From Deltaproteobacteria bacterium (lineage in GTDB: Bacteria > Myxococcota > B64-G9), in assembly GCA_019307065.1 (NCBI GenBank), contig JAFDKH010000006.1, forward strand, positions 42,881-106,880: DNA of 64,000 nt, given 5' to 3'. Positions within the stretch are counted from its first letter, which is position 1. Every line of letters starts with the position of its first letter. The translations under genes and the position numbers were made by a program. The notes under the pieces were generated by a model. That model was not told where the DNA came from. It saw only the letters and a list, made by a program, of their open reading frames with translations, and did no database searches. This document shows, piece by piece, positions 16,384 through 25,662 of the stretch.

Positions 16384-19296
16384 ATGGAAGGCGGAGCTTC
16401 ATTTCCACGCTTGTTTTTCCCAGTGACATTACTTGCCGGTATCTTACTTCTGGTGCCTGGGTGTCAGACAGGTGCCTGCGATCCGGCTTGTGGCCCTGGC
16501 GAACTTTGTGAGCTCGGGCGTTGCTACACCATTGAGTGCCAGCTAGATCTTGATTGTGACGATGCTTCATCTTGCACCAGGGATGTGTGTCAATCAGATC
16601 GTAAGATGTGCGTACACTTACTGGAGCCGTCAGAAATTGGAGAGGGGCCGGTGGGAGAACCTACCTGTTCAAATGGAATAGATGATGATTGTGACGGCTG
16701 GACAGACGGAGGGGATAACGATTGCCAGACTGATGTTTGCAACGAAAGTGGCTGGTGCTGGACGAAACCACTGCCGCAGGGCAACACCCTGGCCGGAGCA
16801 TGGGCTTTCGGTTCAGATGATGTCTGGGTGGTTGGCGATGGCGGCACAATAATGCACTGGAATGGAACTGCTTGGAAACTTGAAAAGAGGCAAGCAGAAA
16901 GCGAGTTTCTATCAGTTTGGGGCCATTCTTCAGATGATATCTGGGTGGTGGGAAAAGCAGGCGTGATCCTTCACCGGCAAGGAAATGTTTGGGAGGAAGT
17001 GCCAAGTGGTACCACAAACAATATCCACGGGATATGGGGTGTGTCGGAAAACGATGTAGTGGCGGTAGGAGCGGGAGGTACTATTTTGGAGTGGCACGGG
17101 ACAGCCTGGACCGCGGCAACCAGTGGCAGCATGTATACTCTCAGTGCTGTATGGAGTGCGCCCAACGGCGAATTCTGGGCAGTAGGTGCGGAAGGGACAA
17201 TTCTTCATCGAATGGGAAACAGTTGGTCGCCGACGGCAAGTGGTACGCGGGAACATTTATACGGAGTGGGGGGAACAGACGAAAGCGACGTCTGGGCAGT
17301 CGGAAATAGAAATACAATCCTACACTGGGAAGACGGCGCATGGTCTGGTGATTCTTCTATGCCGGGCGACGATTTGAAATCAATTTTGGCGTTTCCTGAT
17401 GGAACTATCTATGTAGTTGGTGACGGAGGGGTCATACTCGAACGTGGCGCTTATGGCTGGGTATCAAGCGATTCACGGACTAACTCAAATCTACTTGCCG
17501 TAGTTGGCTCGAATCCTGACTCTGTTTGGGCTGTGGGTGCTGGAGGAACCATGGTTCAGCGAAGATATGGATTTTGGACAGCCTTTCTTGGAGGAGAACC
17601 TTACCAACTGGAGGATATATGGGGTGCTTCGCCTGATGATGTTTGGGCCGTTGGTTTCTGGGGTACCATATTGCATTGGAATGGCCGGAATTGGCACGAT
17701 GTTGTGAGTGGAACAGCGACAATGCTCTATGGCATATGGGGCTCATCCGCTATCGACATCTGGGCGGTTGGCGAGGGGGGAATCATCCTGCACTGGGACG
17801 GCAGGTCTTGGAGCAAGTTTGATAGTGGAACAAGCGCGGAATTGGCCAGTGTGTGTGGGACTTCGCCGATCGATGTATGGGCAGTCGGGGAGAAAGGCAC
17901 CATTCTTAGTTGGAATGGACGAGAGTGGATACCTGCTTCCATTGATAGTGAAGTGGAACTGCAAGACATTTGGGGTACGAATGAGGATGTTTGGGCAGTG
18001 GGCTGCGATCTGGATAGTAGTAGAATGCCGAGGGGTGTAATTTACCACTGGGACGGCGAGCACTGGTCAATGAACTACTCCGATAAACGGGAGGAGAACA
18101 GTTGCTATTACTCGATTTGGGGTAGTGCTCCCGACGATGTCTGGGTGGCAGGCCAGAACGGCATCATTCTTCACTGGGAGGGTAGAGACTGGCGAAAGGT
18201 TGATGCCAAAATATTTATGGACATCAAAGGTCTTTGTGGAACCTCGTCAACTGACATGTGGGCCGTGGGAGAGAGCAGCGAACTCGTACACTGGAATGGA
18301 ACATCCTGGTCGGGGACAACCGTGCAGAATCTAGATCTACATTTAAGTAAGCCTTGGTGCTTCTCGCCCGATCACGTTTGGGCTGTCGGCTACGAGGAGA
18401 ACTTTCTATCTAAAAGATGGGGTGTGCCTGTTCGGTATGCTGATGGCAACATCTCTGCATTCGTTGATACTGCACATGCACTTGGCTCTATTTGGGTTGC
18501 TGCTCCTGACGACATCTGGGCCTTGGGTCGGAACATTCTACATTGGAATGGACGCGACTGGTCTACCGTACCAACTTGGGAGTTCGAGTCGTCTGGTTCT
18601 ACAGATGCGTGGGGTTCTTCACCATCATCTGTCTGGGCCGTTTCGGGATGGCGGGTCCTACATTGGGATGGTTCATTGTGGTCTACGACACATCAATTCA
18701 ACGATGCGTTGCACCCCGGACAACTCAAGGCGATATGGGGTTTCTCCGACTCGAACTTGTGGGTCGTCGGCACGGATTCAGCATCGGGCATTGGTAAGGG
18801 AGTTGTCTTCCACTGGGACGGTCAAGCATGGGAGGAGATTCCTGGTGAGGCTTCGGGGCCTAGCTATCACGATGTCTGGGGGGCTGCTAATGATGAACTA
18901 TGGGTGGTTGGATCGGAAGGTAAGATTCTAAGATGCGATCTGACTTCCTGTCTCCCGGCAGCTAGTGGTACGAATGAAACCCTGGTGGCTGTCTGGGGAG
19001 CGACGGCTAATGATGTCTGGGCGGCCGGCGCGAGTGGAGCTATGGTTCATTGGGATGGCAACTCTTGGGAAGTAGTACCTTCTGGAAACTCGAACACTAT
19101 ATTTAGTTTGTGGGGGATTTCGGAAACGGAAATCTATGCTGAGTGCGACAGTGGACTTCTCGAATGGGATGGGCACTCCTGGAACCCAGTCAACATAGGA
19201 ACGTCGGCTCATCCTACAGCCGTTGGTGGAAGTGCCGAGTCCGGGATTTGGGTGCTGGTTTCTGGTGGGGGCATTCTTCACCGAAACCGTCCTTAG
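16384..19296 (+). CDS. large lipoprotein with 21 tandem propeller-like repeats
   Basis: GGGGAGGG (16369-16376) sets the start at ATG 16384; an in-frame ATG at 16354 is upstream of it. The signal peptide ends in lipobox VPGC. A Cys-rich segment with NGIDDDCDGWTD (MopE-like) covers residues ~20-125. Then come 21 units of about 40-46 residues, consensus D-V-W-A-V-G-x-G-G-T-I-L-H-W-[ND]-G-x-x-W-x-x-x-x-S-G-T, e.g. at 16816, 17753 and 18137. Late units are more degenerate (WALGRNILHW, YAECDSGLLEW). Twenty-one blades would make two or three propellers. AT content is visibly higher than in neighbouring genes. Probably surface-exposed; ligand unknown. Confidence 0.82.
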   Translation: MEGGASFPRLFFPVTLLAGILLLVPGCQTGACDPACGPGELCELGRCYTIECQLDLDCDDASSCTRDVCQSDRKMCVHLLEPSEIGEGPVGEPTCSNGIDDDCDGWTDGGDNDCQTDVCNESGWCWTKPLPQGNTLAGAWAFGSDDVWVVGDGGTIMHWNGTAWKLEKRQAESEFLSVWGHSSDDIWVVGKAGVILHRQGNVWEEVPSGTTNNIHGIWGVSENDVVAVGAGGTILEWHGTAWTAATSGSMYTLSAVWSAPNGEFWAVGAEGTILHRMGNSWSPTASGTREHLYGVGGTDESDVWAVGNRNTILHWEDGAWSGDSSMPGDDLKSILAFPDGTIYVVGDGGVILERGAYGWVSSDSRTNSNLLAVVGSNPDSVWAVGAGGTMVQRRYGFWTAFLGGEPYQLEDIWGASPDDVWAVGFWGTILHWNGRNWHDVVSGTATMLYGIWGSSAIDIWAVGEGGIILHWDGRSWSKFDSGTSAELASVCGTSPIDVWAVGEKGTILSWNGREWIPASIDSEVELQDIWGTNEDVWAVGCDLDSSRMPRGVIYHWDGEHWSMNYSDKREENSCYYSIWGSAPDDVWVAGQNGIILHWEGRDWRKVDAKIFMDIKGLCGTSSTDMWAVGESSELVHWNGTSWSGTTVQNLDLHLSKPWCFSPDHVWAVGYEENFLSKRWGVPVRYADGNISAFVDTAHALGSIWVAAPDDIWALGRNILHWNGRDWSTVPTWEFESSGSTDAWGSSPSSVWAVSGWRVLHWDGSLWSTTHQFNDALHPGQLKAIWGFSDSNLWVVGTDSASGIGKGVVFHWDGQAWEEIPGEASGPSYHDVWGAANDELWVVGSEGKILRCDLTSCLPAASGTNETLVAVWGATANDVWAAGASGAMVHWDGNSWEVVPSGNSNTIFSLWGISETEIYAECDSGLLEWDGHSWNPVNIGTSAHPTAVGGSAESGIWVLVSGGGILHRNRP

Positions 19297-19336
19297 GTGA
19301 TGGACGACCAGACCATCTAAAGCGATTGGGTTTCGT

Positions 19337-21004
19337 ATGCGGAAGATTTATCTGTCAACACAGGCGCAGGAACTAGGACTTGTTGGCATTGCCATTTGTA
19401 TTCTGCTTACTACATTTGGCGCGAGCGCGCAGTCGGTCGCTGAGCAGCTCGACCTGAAGGCCGAAGAAGCGGGGCCAACTAACCCGATTTTCAAGCCGCT
19501 CGAGCTTCGAAAATGCCTGCCGGCCTGGCTCGAGGTGGAGGCGGAAGAAACGAAGAAGATAAGAGAGAAGTACCGAGCTATAGACATGATAATTGGTCCT
19601 AGACCAGATTTGAAGCTTCAGGAGATGTTGTTTGGTCTGGCCTTGAACTTTTACTACGAGTACCAAACCTACTTTTTGCGTTCAAAACAGCTGGAAGAAA
19701 AGCTTCGGGCGGATCCGAAAAACGAAAAACTCAGGCGCGAGATTGAAAGCAAGCGTGCGAAGTTGAAGCTGAACGAGGGCAAGTGGCTTTCGAAAGCTAT
19801 CGACGTGCTTAGAAAGATTGTCGAGAAGTACCCGAAGCACAAACATATTGACGAAGTGTATTCACTCCTGGGCGAGGTTTTGTGGTTCAGTGGCAAGGAA
19901 AAAGAGGCGTTGAAGATACTGAAGCATCTCATAAAGAAATTTCCACGCAGCAAATTTGTTGCGAGAAGCTACATGTTCTTCGGCGAGTTCTACCTTGGGA
20001 AAAGAAACCTAGAGAAAGCCAAGTTGGTCTTCGAAAGAGCAGTCAGAGACAAGGAGCCTGAATACTCCGCTTGTGCAACCTACAGGATTGCTTTGTGCCA
20101 CCAGCTAGTTGGAGACAGCCAGAAGTCCGTCGAATGGTTCAAAAAGGCGATATCGATCACTCCAAAAGGCAGCCCGATACGAGCTGCTTCGGCGAAAACT
20201 CTGGGTTTCATCTATGACATGGTTGCCGTGCCCGCGGGCTGGTTCTGGATGGGCTGTAACCCGGAGGTGGACAAGGATTGCTCATTCAACGAGAAGCCGG
20301 GGCGCAAGATCTACCTGGATGGGTTCTGGATCGACCGGACCGAGGTCACCATATTTCAGTACGGCCGGTGTGTTAAGGCTAAAGCCTGTTCGGCGGAGGG
20401 ATTGAGAGGGCTGCCCTGGCGTGAATTTGGTGAGGCGTATGGACCGGACTGGTGTACAAGGTTCAAAGAGCGATGTAAAAACAACCCGGTTACGCGTGTT
20501 AATTGGGAACAAGCGCAGTCTTACTGCAAATGGCTAGGCAAGAGGCTGCCCACTGAGGCGGAGTGGGAGAAGGCGGCCCGGGGGGCAGATGGCCGCAAGT
20601 ATCCCTGGGGAAACGAGGAATACAAGGCCGGCAAGCAGCTGGCAAACATCGCAGATAAGCAGTATGAGAAGCGAGGCTACATACATCCCGTAGTAAGGCA
20701 TGATTACGATGATGGTTTCTCTTGGATTTCACCAGTCGGATGTTTTCCGAAAGGGGCCAGTCCGTGTGGTGCTCTGGATATGGTAGGCAACGTGTGGGAA
20801 TGGGTGTCCGACTGGTACGCTGACAGCCACGACCCGAATGCGTCAGATCGAAACCCACAGGGACCCGCGACCGGAAAACACCGCGTCCTACGCAGACTCT
20901 ATGGAGTAAGACCAACGTCCCCTATTTCTAGTTTTACTCCCCTGGATTGCGGTCCAGGACGGACAGGATCTCATCCAGCTCCCAGGGTCTTCGAAAGAGA
21001 ATAG
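19337..21004 (+). pseudogene. TPR-FGE-fold secreted protein, 3' end lost at a breakpoint near 20893
   Basis: ATG 19337 starts a signal peptide (ending ASA before QS). Residues ~90-270 are helical TPR/YbgF-like repeats. From ~295 an FGE-sulfatase domain begins (PAGWFWMGCNPEVDKDC, YLDGFWIDRTEVT, LPTEAEWEKAARGADGRKYPWG, GNVWEWVSDWY). After KHRVLR (codon ending 20893) the expected GGSW... and GFRC end of the fold is missing; the frame runs on for ~37 unrelated residues into the antisense 3' end of the ATPase gene. The 3' part is not found later in the window. Read as a gene truncated by insertion or recombination; an abnormal protein may still be made. Confidence 0.75.
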
Positions 21005-22250
21005 GTATGCCGTCGAGTTCCTGATCGGTTCGGAGCGTGGCGTTGACTATCCCCAGGCATTTTGGTTGATAGGCCGATATGAAACTCCTTGCCGAACGGG
21101 AAAGCTGGGGACGGGTGAATTCAGTTGCCTTTACTTCCAGGGCGACCAGGCGCTGTCCTCGGCGCACGACGAAGTCGATTTCCGCTCCGTTCTTGGTACG
21201 CCAGTAAAAGATTTGATCGAGAAGATCGGTTCGCTTGAGTAACTCGGAGAAGACAGCATTTTCCCACAAGGCGCCCTGGTCCGGACGCCGTGTGCTGGGG
21301 CCAAAACCTGCGAACATCGAGTTTCTGAGCCCGTTGTCGATCAGGAACACTTTGGGTCGGCCGGTGATTTCCGTCCGCTTTCCACCGGCAAAAGGGGGCA
21401 GCAGGTGCAAAATGTGAGCATCGGCGGCGATGTCCAGATAACGGCTAGCTGCCGAGCGTGAAATCCCGGCCCGGGAGGTCCAGGCAGAAATGTTGACGAG
21501 GTTGCCGATGTCCGCGGCCGAAAACTCCAGAAGCTTGCGGAATGCGGCCGGGTATTCGATAGTGTGAAAATCTGAAGCATCCTTGAGCACAAACGCTTCG
21601 ACTAGATGAAGAAGCTCGCGCCCCGGTTCTTTTTCGAACCATGGTTTCGGGTAGCCGCCAAATACGAGCAATCGCTCCCAGGCAGTTCGGCAGGCTTGTT
21701 CACGCAGAGCCGGAAGCTGATCCTGTGGAAAAGCACCGGCTAACTCGTCGATCGAAAACGGCAGCAAGCGGGTGCGCCGGGCTCGTCCCGCCAGGGATTC
21801 GCGTGTTTTGGCCTGGAACTGCAATGACGAGCTCCCCGTGGCTATGATCCGCCGATGAGGCTGAAGGTCCACCAGGCCCTTGATAAAGAGCGGAGCATCT
21901 TTAAGGTGTTGGATCTCTTCGAGCCAGAGGATGGACTCGTCGACCAGGATTTCGGTGAGTGCAAAAAGAGCCTCTGCCGGAGATCTACAAAACTCCTGAA
22001 TGGCGGGTTCTTCGGCGTGGAGTTGGACGACCGGATCACTTTGCCGGCAAAGCTCGTGACGGATCCAGGTGCTTTTACCCGCCTGGCGGGGTCCGACAAC
22101 CAGCTGTGCAGAACCCGGACGAAGATCGAGCTGTTTATTGCGTGGAAGATAGGGATCAGGCAAACCCTGGCGAAGTATTTCCGGCTGGCTCTCAAGCTTA
22201 CCAAGCCAAGGATTGCGAATCATAAGAACCGCGAGAAGGCGTTCATCCAT
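20934..22250 (-). CDS. AAA ATPase with DUF4143 domain
   Basis: Walker A is GPRQAGKST near residue 55. A hydrophobic Walker B-like strand with acidic residues (ESILWLEEIQ) and the sensor GSSSLQ follow. The C-terminal DUF4143 domain ends with a PD-(D/E)XK-like core (EIDFVV...LEVKAT). This family of 400-450-residue P-loop proteins is widespread, often mobile or in many copies, and of unknown biological role. The start at 22250 lies inside one arm of a palindrome (22249-22281) that may be its operator; ATG at 22223 is an alternative. Its 3' end overlaps the truncated FGE-fold gene by 71 bp, marking the left border of a probable inserted segment. Confidence 0.85.
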   Translation of the reverse strand: MDERLLAVLMIRNPWLGKLESQPEILRQGLPDPYLPRNKQLDLRPGSAQLVVGPRQAGKSTWIRHELCRQSDPVVQLHAEEPAIQEFCRSPAEALFALTEILVDESILWLEEIQHLKDAPLFIKGLVDLQPHRRIIATGSSSLQFQAKTRESLAGRARRTRLLPFSIDELAGAFPQDQLPALREQACRTAWERLLVFGGYPKPWFEKEPGRELLHLVEAFVLKDASDFHTIEYPAAFRKLLEFSAADIGNLVNISAWTSRAGISRSAASRYLDIAADAHILHLLPPFAGGKRTEITGRPKVFLIDNGLRNSMFAGFGPSTRRPDQGALWENAVFSELLKRTDLLDQIFYWRTKNGAEIDFVVRRGQRLVALEVKATEFTRPQLSRSARSFISAYQPKCLGIVNATLRTDQELDGIPILFRRPWELDEILSVLDRNPGE

Positions 22251-22281
22251 GCTAAATTATCCTTAGAGGGTAATTTAGCAT
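22249..22281. repeat. palindrome at the ATPase start, possible operator
   Basis: The arms ATGCTAAATTA(T)CC and GGTAATTTAGCAT are near-perfect inverted copies around a short TTAGA-centred loop. The palindrome covers the start codon and leader region of the minus-strand ATPase gene and faces the HigBA promoter. An autoregulatory site, recombination site or mRNA hairpin would all fit. Confidence 0.55.
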
Positions 22282-22347
22282 TACTGTATGAATGTGTCAA
22301 GTTCAGAAAGATCTACCGAGAGAGAAGAAATCATTGCCATCAAAGTA

Positions 22348-22399
22348 GTAACGCTCAGTGTTGGTAACGTTTGACGTTAGTAACGCAATAAGTTACTAT
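22348..22399 (+). promoter_or_regulatory. higBA promoter with three 16-bp-phased GTAACG repeats
   Basis: GTAACG occurs at 22348, 22364 and 22380, exactly 16 bp apart, each followed by six bases and GTT, so each unit is also an AAC-N8-GTT dyad. They overlap a TTGACG -35 (22371-22376), which with a 17-base spacer leads to a TACTAT -10 (22394-22399). The layout fits HigA-type autorepression. The -10 ends only nine bases before the toxin ATG, so the transcript may be nearly leaderless. Confidence 0.55.
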
Positions 22400-22408
22400 A
22401 CAAGAAGA

Positions 22409-22666
22409 ATGATACGGTCTTTTCGCAACAAGAGCACCGAATCCATCTGGAAAGGCGAGGTATCTCGTAGCCTGCCGCGTAACATTCAGGATGTGTCCAG
22501 GAGGAAACTGAGGATGATTAATAATGCACAAAACCTCAACGATCTCAGAGTTCCGCCGGGCAATAGAAAAGGCCAGCACAGTATTCGCATTAACGACCAG
22601 TGGCGAATTTGCTTTCGTTGGTCTAAAGGGGATGCACTTGAAGTGGAAATTGTGGACTACCACTAA
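22409..22666 (+). CDS. higB: HigB-type toxin (RelE superfamily mRNA interferase), possibly impaired
   Basis: ATG 22409 (MIRSFRNKSTE) is the family start; an earlier in-frame start at 22358 lies upstream of the predicted promoter -10. The 85-residue product has the HigB pattern: N-terminal helices, LRVPPGNR, SIRINDQWRICF and a final VEIVDYH. Known HigB toxins cut mRNA on the ribosome and are neutralised by HigA. Family members as I recall them carry an extra LExLKGD-type segment between PPGNR and KGQ; here those join directly, an in-frame loss of about seven residues that could weaken activity. It precedes higA by 14 bp, the usual toxin-first order. Confidence 0.85.
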   Translation: MIRSFRNKSTESIWKGEVSRSLPRNIQDVSRRKLRMINNAQNLNDLRVPPGNRKGQHSIRINDQWRICFRWSKGDALEVEIVDYH

Positions 22667-22680
22667 AAGAGGTGATTGAG

Positions 22681-22983
22681 ATGGCCGGAAAGAAACTCAG
22701 AAATATTCATCCTGGAGAGGTGCTTGAAGAAGAATTCCTCAAACCTCTGGGCATCACTCCCTACCGTTTGGCCAAGAGCATCGCTGTTCCCCAAACGCGG
22801 ATCTCCGAGATTTGCAAGGGACGCCGTTCAATCTCCGCAGATACAGCTCTTAGGCTGGCAAGGTATTTCGGCACGACTGCCAAGTTTTGGTTGGGCTTGC
22901 AGCAGGATTACGATTTGGAAGAGCAGACCATGAGACATGCTAAGGGGATCGAAGCAATTCAGCCCCTGGATGCGACTGGGTAG
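22681..22983 (+). CDS. higA: HigA-type antitoxin (XRE family HTH)
   Basis: ATG 22681 follows AGAGGTGA by about five bases; a GTG at 22672 overlaps that site. The 100 residues match HigA/VapI antitoxins: N-terminal IHPGEVLEEEFL, helix-turn-helix ~28-60 (YRLAKSIAVPQTRISEICKG), then ADTALRLARYFGTT and FWLGLQQDYDLE. It should bind HigB and repress its own operon, probably at the GTAACG repeats upstream. It appears complete. It ends 12 bp before the lipase gene, at or near the right border of the suspected inserted module. Confidence 0.9.
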   Translation: MAGKKLRNIHPGEVLEEEFLKPLGITPYRLAKSIAVPQTRISEICKGRRSISADTALRLARYFGTTAKFWLGLQQDYDLEEQTMRHAKGIEAIQPLDATG

Positions 22984-22995
22984 ATAAGGTCAACT

Positions 22996-24204
22996 ATGTT
23001 AAAAATCCCCATGACTTCCATGTTGCTCCTGGCCCTTTTGATGACTTGCTGTAGTTCCAGCGACGGCGCGGTGGATGCGGGCGAGGATGCCGCCGGCGAC
23101 AGCGGAACTGACGCGGCGGACGGGTTGGACGGGCAGGCCGACGATTTTGGGGATATGGGAGACACCCCAGAAGACGGGACCGCCCAAGACGCGGATGGAG
23201 GTGAGGACGAGGACGGGGATAACCCGGGGGACGATGCTCCGGCGATGCTGAGCCTGACGTCTGTGGACCCTTCGCAAGGCGGCGCATCGGTGACCACTTC
23301 GGTGAGCCTGCTGGGTACCGGTTTTGGAAGTGGGCTCGAAGTCTATGTAGGCGGTGTGCCGGCTGCGGACGTCACTGTTGTCTCATCCGAAGAGGCCACG
23401 GCCGTCTTCGGTCCGGTCGAACCGATCGACTGCGGTATAAAAGACATTCGCCTGGTCCTCGGGGGGAGTGAGTCCACGTTGTTACAAGGCTTCGAGTACT
23501 GGTTCGACGAGGACCCGATAGTTTTCGTGCACGGCTACTTGATGACCTCCCTCGAGTGGAACAGCATGATCGAGGGGTTTCGCGATCGCGGTTACCCCGA
23601 CGAGCGTTTGTTCGCCATCAATTACCAGAACTCGCTGGACAGCAACATCGTCCACGCCCGCGACGAGCTGTCGGTTTTTGTCGAAGACGTTCTGCAGCAG
23701 ACCGGTGCGAGTCGGGTGGACCTGGTCGGTCACAGCAACGGCGGCATGTCCTCGCGTCTGTGGGTCGTTGTGTTCGGCGGCCACGAAAAGGTGCGCGATT
23801 TCGTCTCAGTCGCCGGCACCCACCACGGCAACGAGTTGGCCTGCCTGGCCTCCTGGTCCGGGGAGTCGGCCGAGGAGCAGTGCCCGGCCTACGCCAGCGA
23901 GGCGGACAGTCACAACGGCGTGCAGTGGATGCTGAACGGAGATCCGGACACGCCTGACATCGACGAGACCCCCTTCGGCCGGGAAGACGGCGGCTTTGTG
24001 GCCTACAGCGCCCTGTGGACCGAGGACGACTTGATCAACGTCCCGGCCCACACCAGCTGCCTGAACCAGATGCAGCGCGGAGACTGCAGCGATCCGGTCA
24101 ACATCATGTATAGCGGAGTTGGTCACATTGAAATGGTATCGAACCCGGCCGTAATCGAGACCGTCTTCGACCTGGTTCGCGTTTACAACATTAGCAAACC
24201 ATAG
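22996..24204 (+). CDS. alpha/beta-hydrolase (lipase-like) lipoprotein with IPT/TIG domain
   Basis: The signal peptide ends at a Cys pair (LMTCC). An Asp/Gly-rich low-complexity linker (~25-85) follows, then an IPT/TIG Ig-like domain (~90-165; LTSVDPSQGG...LLGTGFG). Residues ~175-400 are an alpha/beta-hydrolase with the oxyanion motif VFVHGYL, nucleophile elbow GHSNGG (Ser) and a C-terminal GVGHIEM (His), resembling bacterial lipases and PGAP1-like esterases. It is predicted to hydrolyse lipid or ester substrates outside the cell. It starts 12 bp after higA, probably an accident of the insertion rather than a functional operon. Confidence 0.85.
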   Translation: MLKIPMTSMLLLALLMTCCSSSDGAVDAGEDAAGDSGTDAADGLDGQADDFGDMGDTPEDGTAQDADGGEDEDGDNPGDDAPAMLSLTSVDPSQGGASVTTSVSLLGTGFGSGLEVYVGGVPAADVTVVSSEEATAVFGPVEPIDCGIKDIRLVLGGSESTLLQGFEYWFDEDPIVFVHGYLMTSLEWNSMIEGFRDRGYPDERLFAINYQNSLDSNIVHARDELSVFVEDVLQQTGASRVDLVGHSNGGMSSRLWVVVFGGHEKVRDFVSVAGTHHGNELACLASWSGESAEEQCPAYASEADSHNGVQWMLNGDPDTPDIDETPFGREDGGFVAYSALWTEDDLINVPAHTSCLNQMQRGDCSDPVNIMYSGVGHIEMVSNPAVIETVFDLVRVYNISKP

Positions 24205-24250
24205 TGTTATTGAACAGGTTCGAGCAGTGAGGTTACGATTGGGGCACGAA

Positions 24251-25648
24251 CTAGAAATGCGCCGACATGGATAAGGCGATCAGGCTGACCACCGACTTGT
24301 AAGTCCCGTTGGCCTTGCCGTTGGGAATCAGGTGCTCTGGGTCCCCCCAATCGCCGACATCGTTGTCCTTGGTGCCTTGCCACATGGCCAGCATGTAGCC
24401 GAAATCTATCTTCCACCAATCCATAGCGTAGCCGACCCCGGCACAGATCAAATCGCGGCGGCCGTCCGGTAAGGATGGATCGTAAGTTTCAGGGGGCACC
24501 GGGCTCGAAACCATGCCGTAGCCGAGACGCAACTTGAGGTTGTCGATGACTTCGTATTCGGCGCCCAAAGAGATCTGCCAGGACGAATGCCAGTTCTTTT
24601 CCATCGGGTCCTGGGCCGCGGCGCAAGGCGGATCCAGATCGGCACAATCGAAGTGCAGATCGATCTCCTTAAAGGACGAGAAAAAAGCGATATAGAAATC
24701 CAGCGCGATTTTCAACTTTTCGACACCCAAATAGGCTACGCCGAAGTTCATGTTCATCGGCAGATCGATTGTGACGCTGCCGGAGTCTTTGGCCGGCAAG
24801 TCAATACCTGACCTGTCGACTGTGATCTGGCCGGCCTCGTTGAAGGTAAACGTAGCGTCGCCGCTAAAGGGCAGGCTGACCCCACTTCTGACCGAGGCGC
24901 CGATTGCGATCTGGTCGGGCAGTTCGGCATATAAGGCCACGTTCCAGCCGTGACCCGTGGCGGTCCCGGTCATGCGCATTTCGCCCCAGGGATCTTGAAG
25001 GGCGTATAACATTTCGCCTATGCGAAGATCGATGTGCTTGGTCAGCCGGGCGGTACCGTAGACGAAGTTGTAGCCTGCGGCAACCGAGAGCTTGAAAGAG
25101 TCCTTGAAGCCGGCCAGCTCGGCGATATCGATTGCTACCACCGGCTGGGTGAAAAAAGTCTGGACTTCGGACTCGGTCCCGATGAAGCGCCCGTCGAAAT
25201 CGCCCGGCCAGAAAGTACCCATGCCAAAGGGGTTGTTGACTCCGATCCCAACCGATACTCCGGAAGACGGTATCTTATAAGATGCGTACAGGTGAATGGG
25301 TGTATAGCCTTTGACTTTAGCACTCGTGTCGTTCATGCCGTCGTTGATCTGAACCGGGTCGGGTTCGCCAATGCGCTGATAGGTCCGGTCCGGATCGGGG
25401 TTCTTGGCGGCCGTATAAGAGACGCTCGGGATTATCCCGGTCATGCCGATTTCGACATGAAAGCCGTCGAGTTCACTAATTGCGGCCGGATTGAAATACA
25501 AAGCGTTGACGTCATCCGACGAAGCCGTGCGTGCATCGGCCATGCCGGTTGCCGATGCCCCGTGTTCGTAGATTAAAAATCCTCCGGCGTACGCACTTGA
25601 ACAGGCCAACAGCAAAGAAAAACCCAGCAAGAGGCATGAACGTTTCAT
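24251..25648 (-). CDS. FadL/OmpP1/TodX-family outer-membrane transporter
   Basis: A signal peptide (ending AYA) is followed directly by the family N-terminus GGFLIYEHGASATGMADA and NALYFNPAAIS, which form the hatch of FadL-type barrels. The remaining ~420 residues alternate as beta-strands and end in a terminal Phe, as outer-membrane barrels do. FadL proteins bring long-chain fatty acids or hydrophobic compounds across the outer membrane, which would fit a lipase encoded convergently next to it and the crotonase/acyl-CoA genes. GGAG precedes the ATG. It lies downstream of a strong terminator, so it should have its own promoter or rely on read-through. Confidence 0.88.
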   Translation of the reverse strand: MKRSCLLLGFSLLLACSSAYAGGFLIYEHGASATGMADARTASSDDVNALYFNPAAISELDGFHVEIGMTGIIPSVSYTAAKNPDPDRTYQRIGEPDPVQINDGMNDTSAKVKGYTPIHLYASYKIPSSGVSVGIGVNNPFGMGTFWPGDFDGRFIGTESEVQTFFTQPVVAIDIAELAGFKDSFKLSVAAGYNFVYGTARLTKHIDLRIGEMLYALQDPWGEMRMTGTATGHGWNVALYAELPDQIAIGASVRSGVSLPFSGDATFTFNEAGQITVDRSGIDLPAKDSGSVTIDLPMNMNFGVAYLGVEKLKIALDFYIAFFSSFKEIDLHFDCADLDPPCAAAQDPMEKNWHSSWQISLGAEYEVIDNLKLRLGYGMVSSPVPPETYDPSLPDGRRDLICAGVGYAMDWWKIDFGYMLAMWQGTKDNDVGDWGDPEHLIPNGKANGTYKSVVSLIALSMSAHF

Positions 25649-25662
25649 GAGCTACTCCAGTG

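Noticed and set aside
16384-19296. Repeat protein considered as Kelch or WD40
   Set aside because: It lacks the Kelch GG pair and the WD/GH spacing; left as propeller-like.
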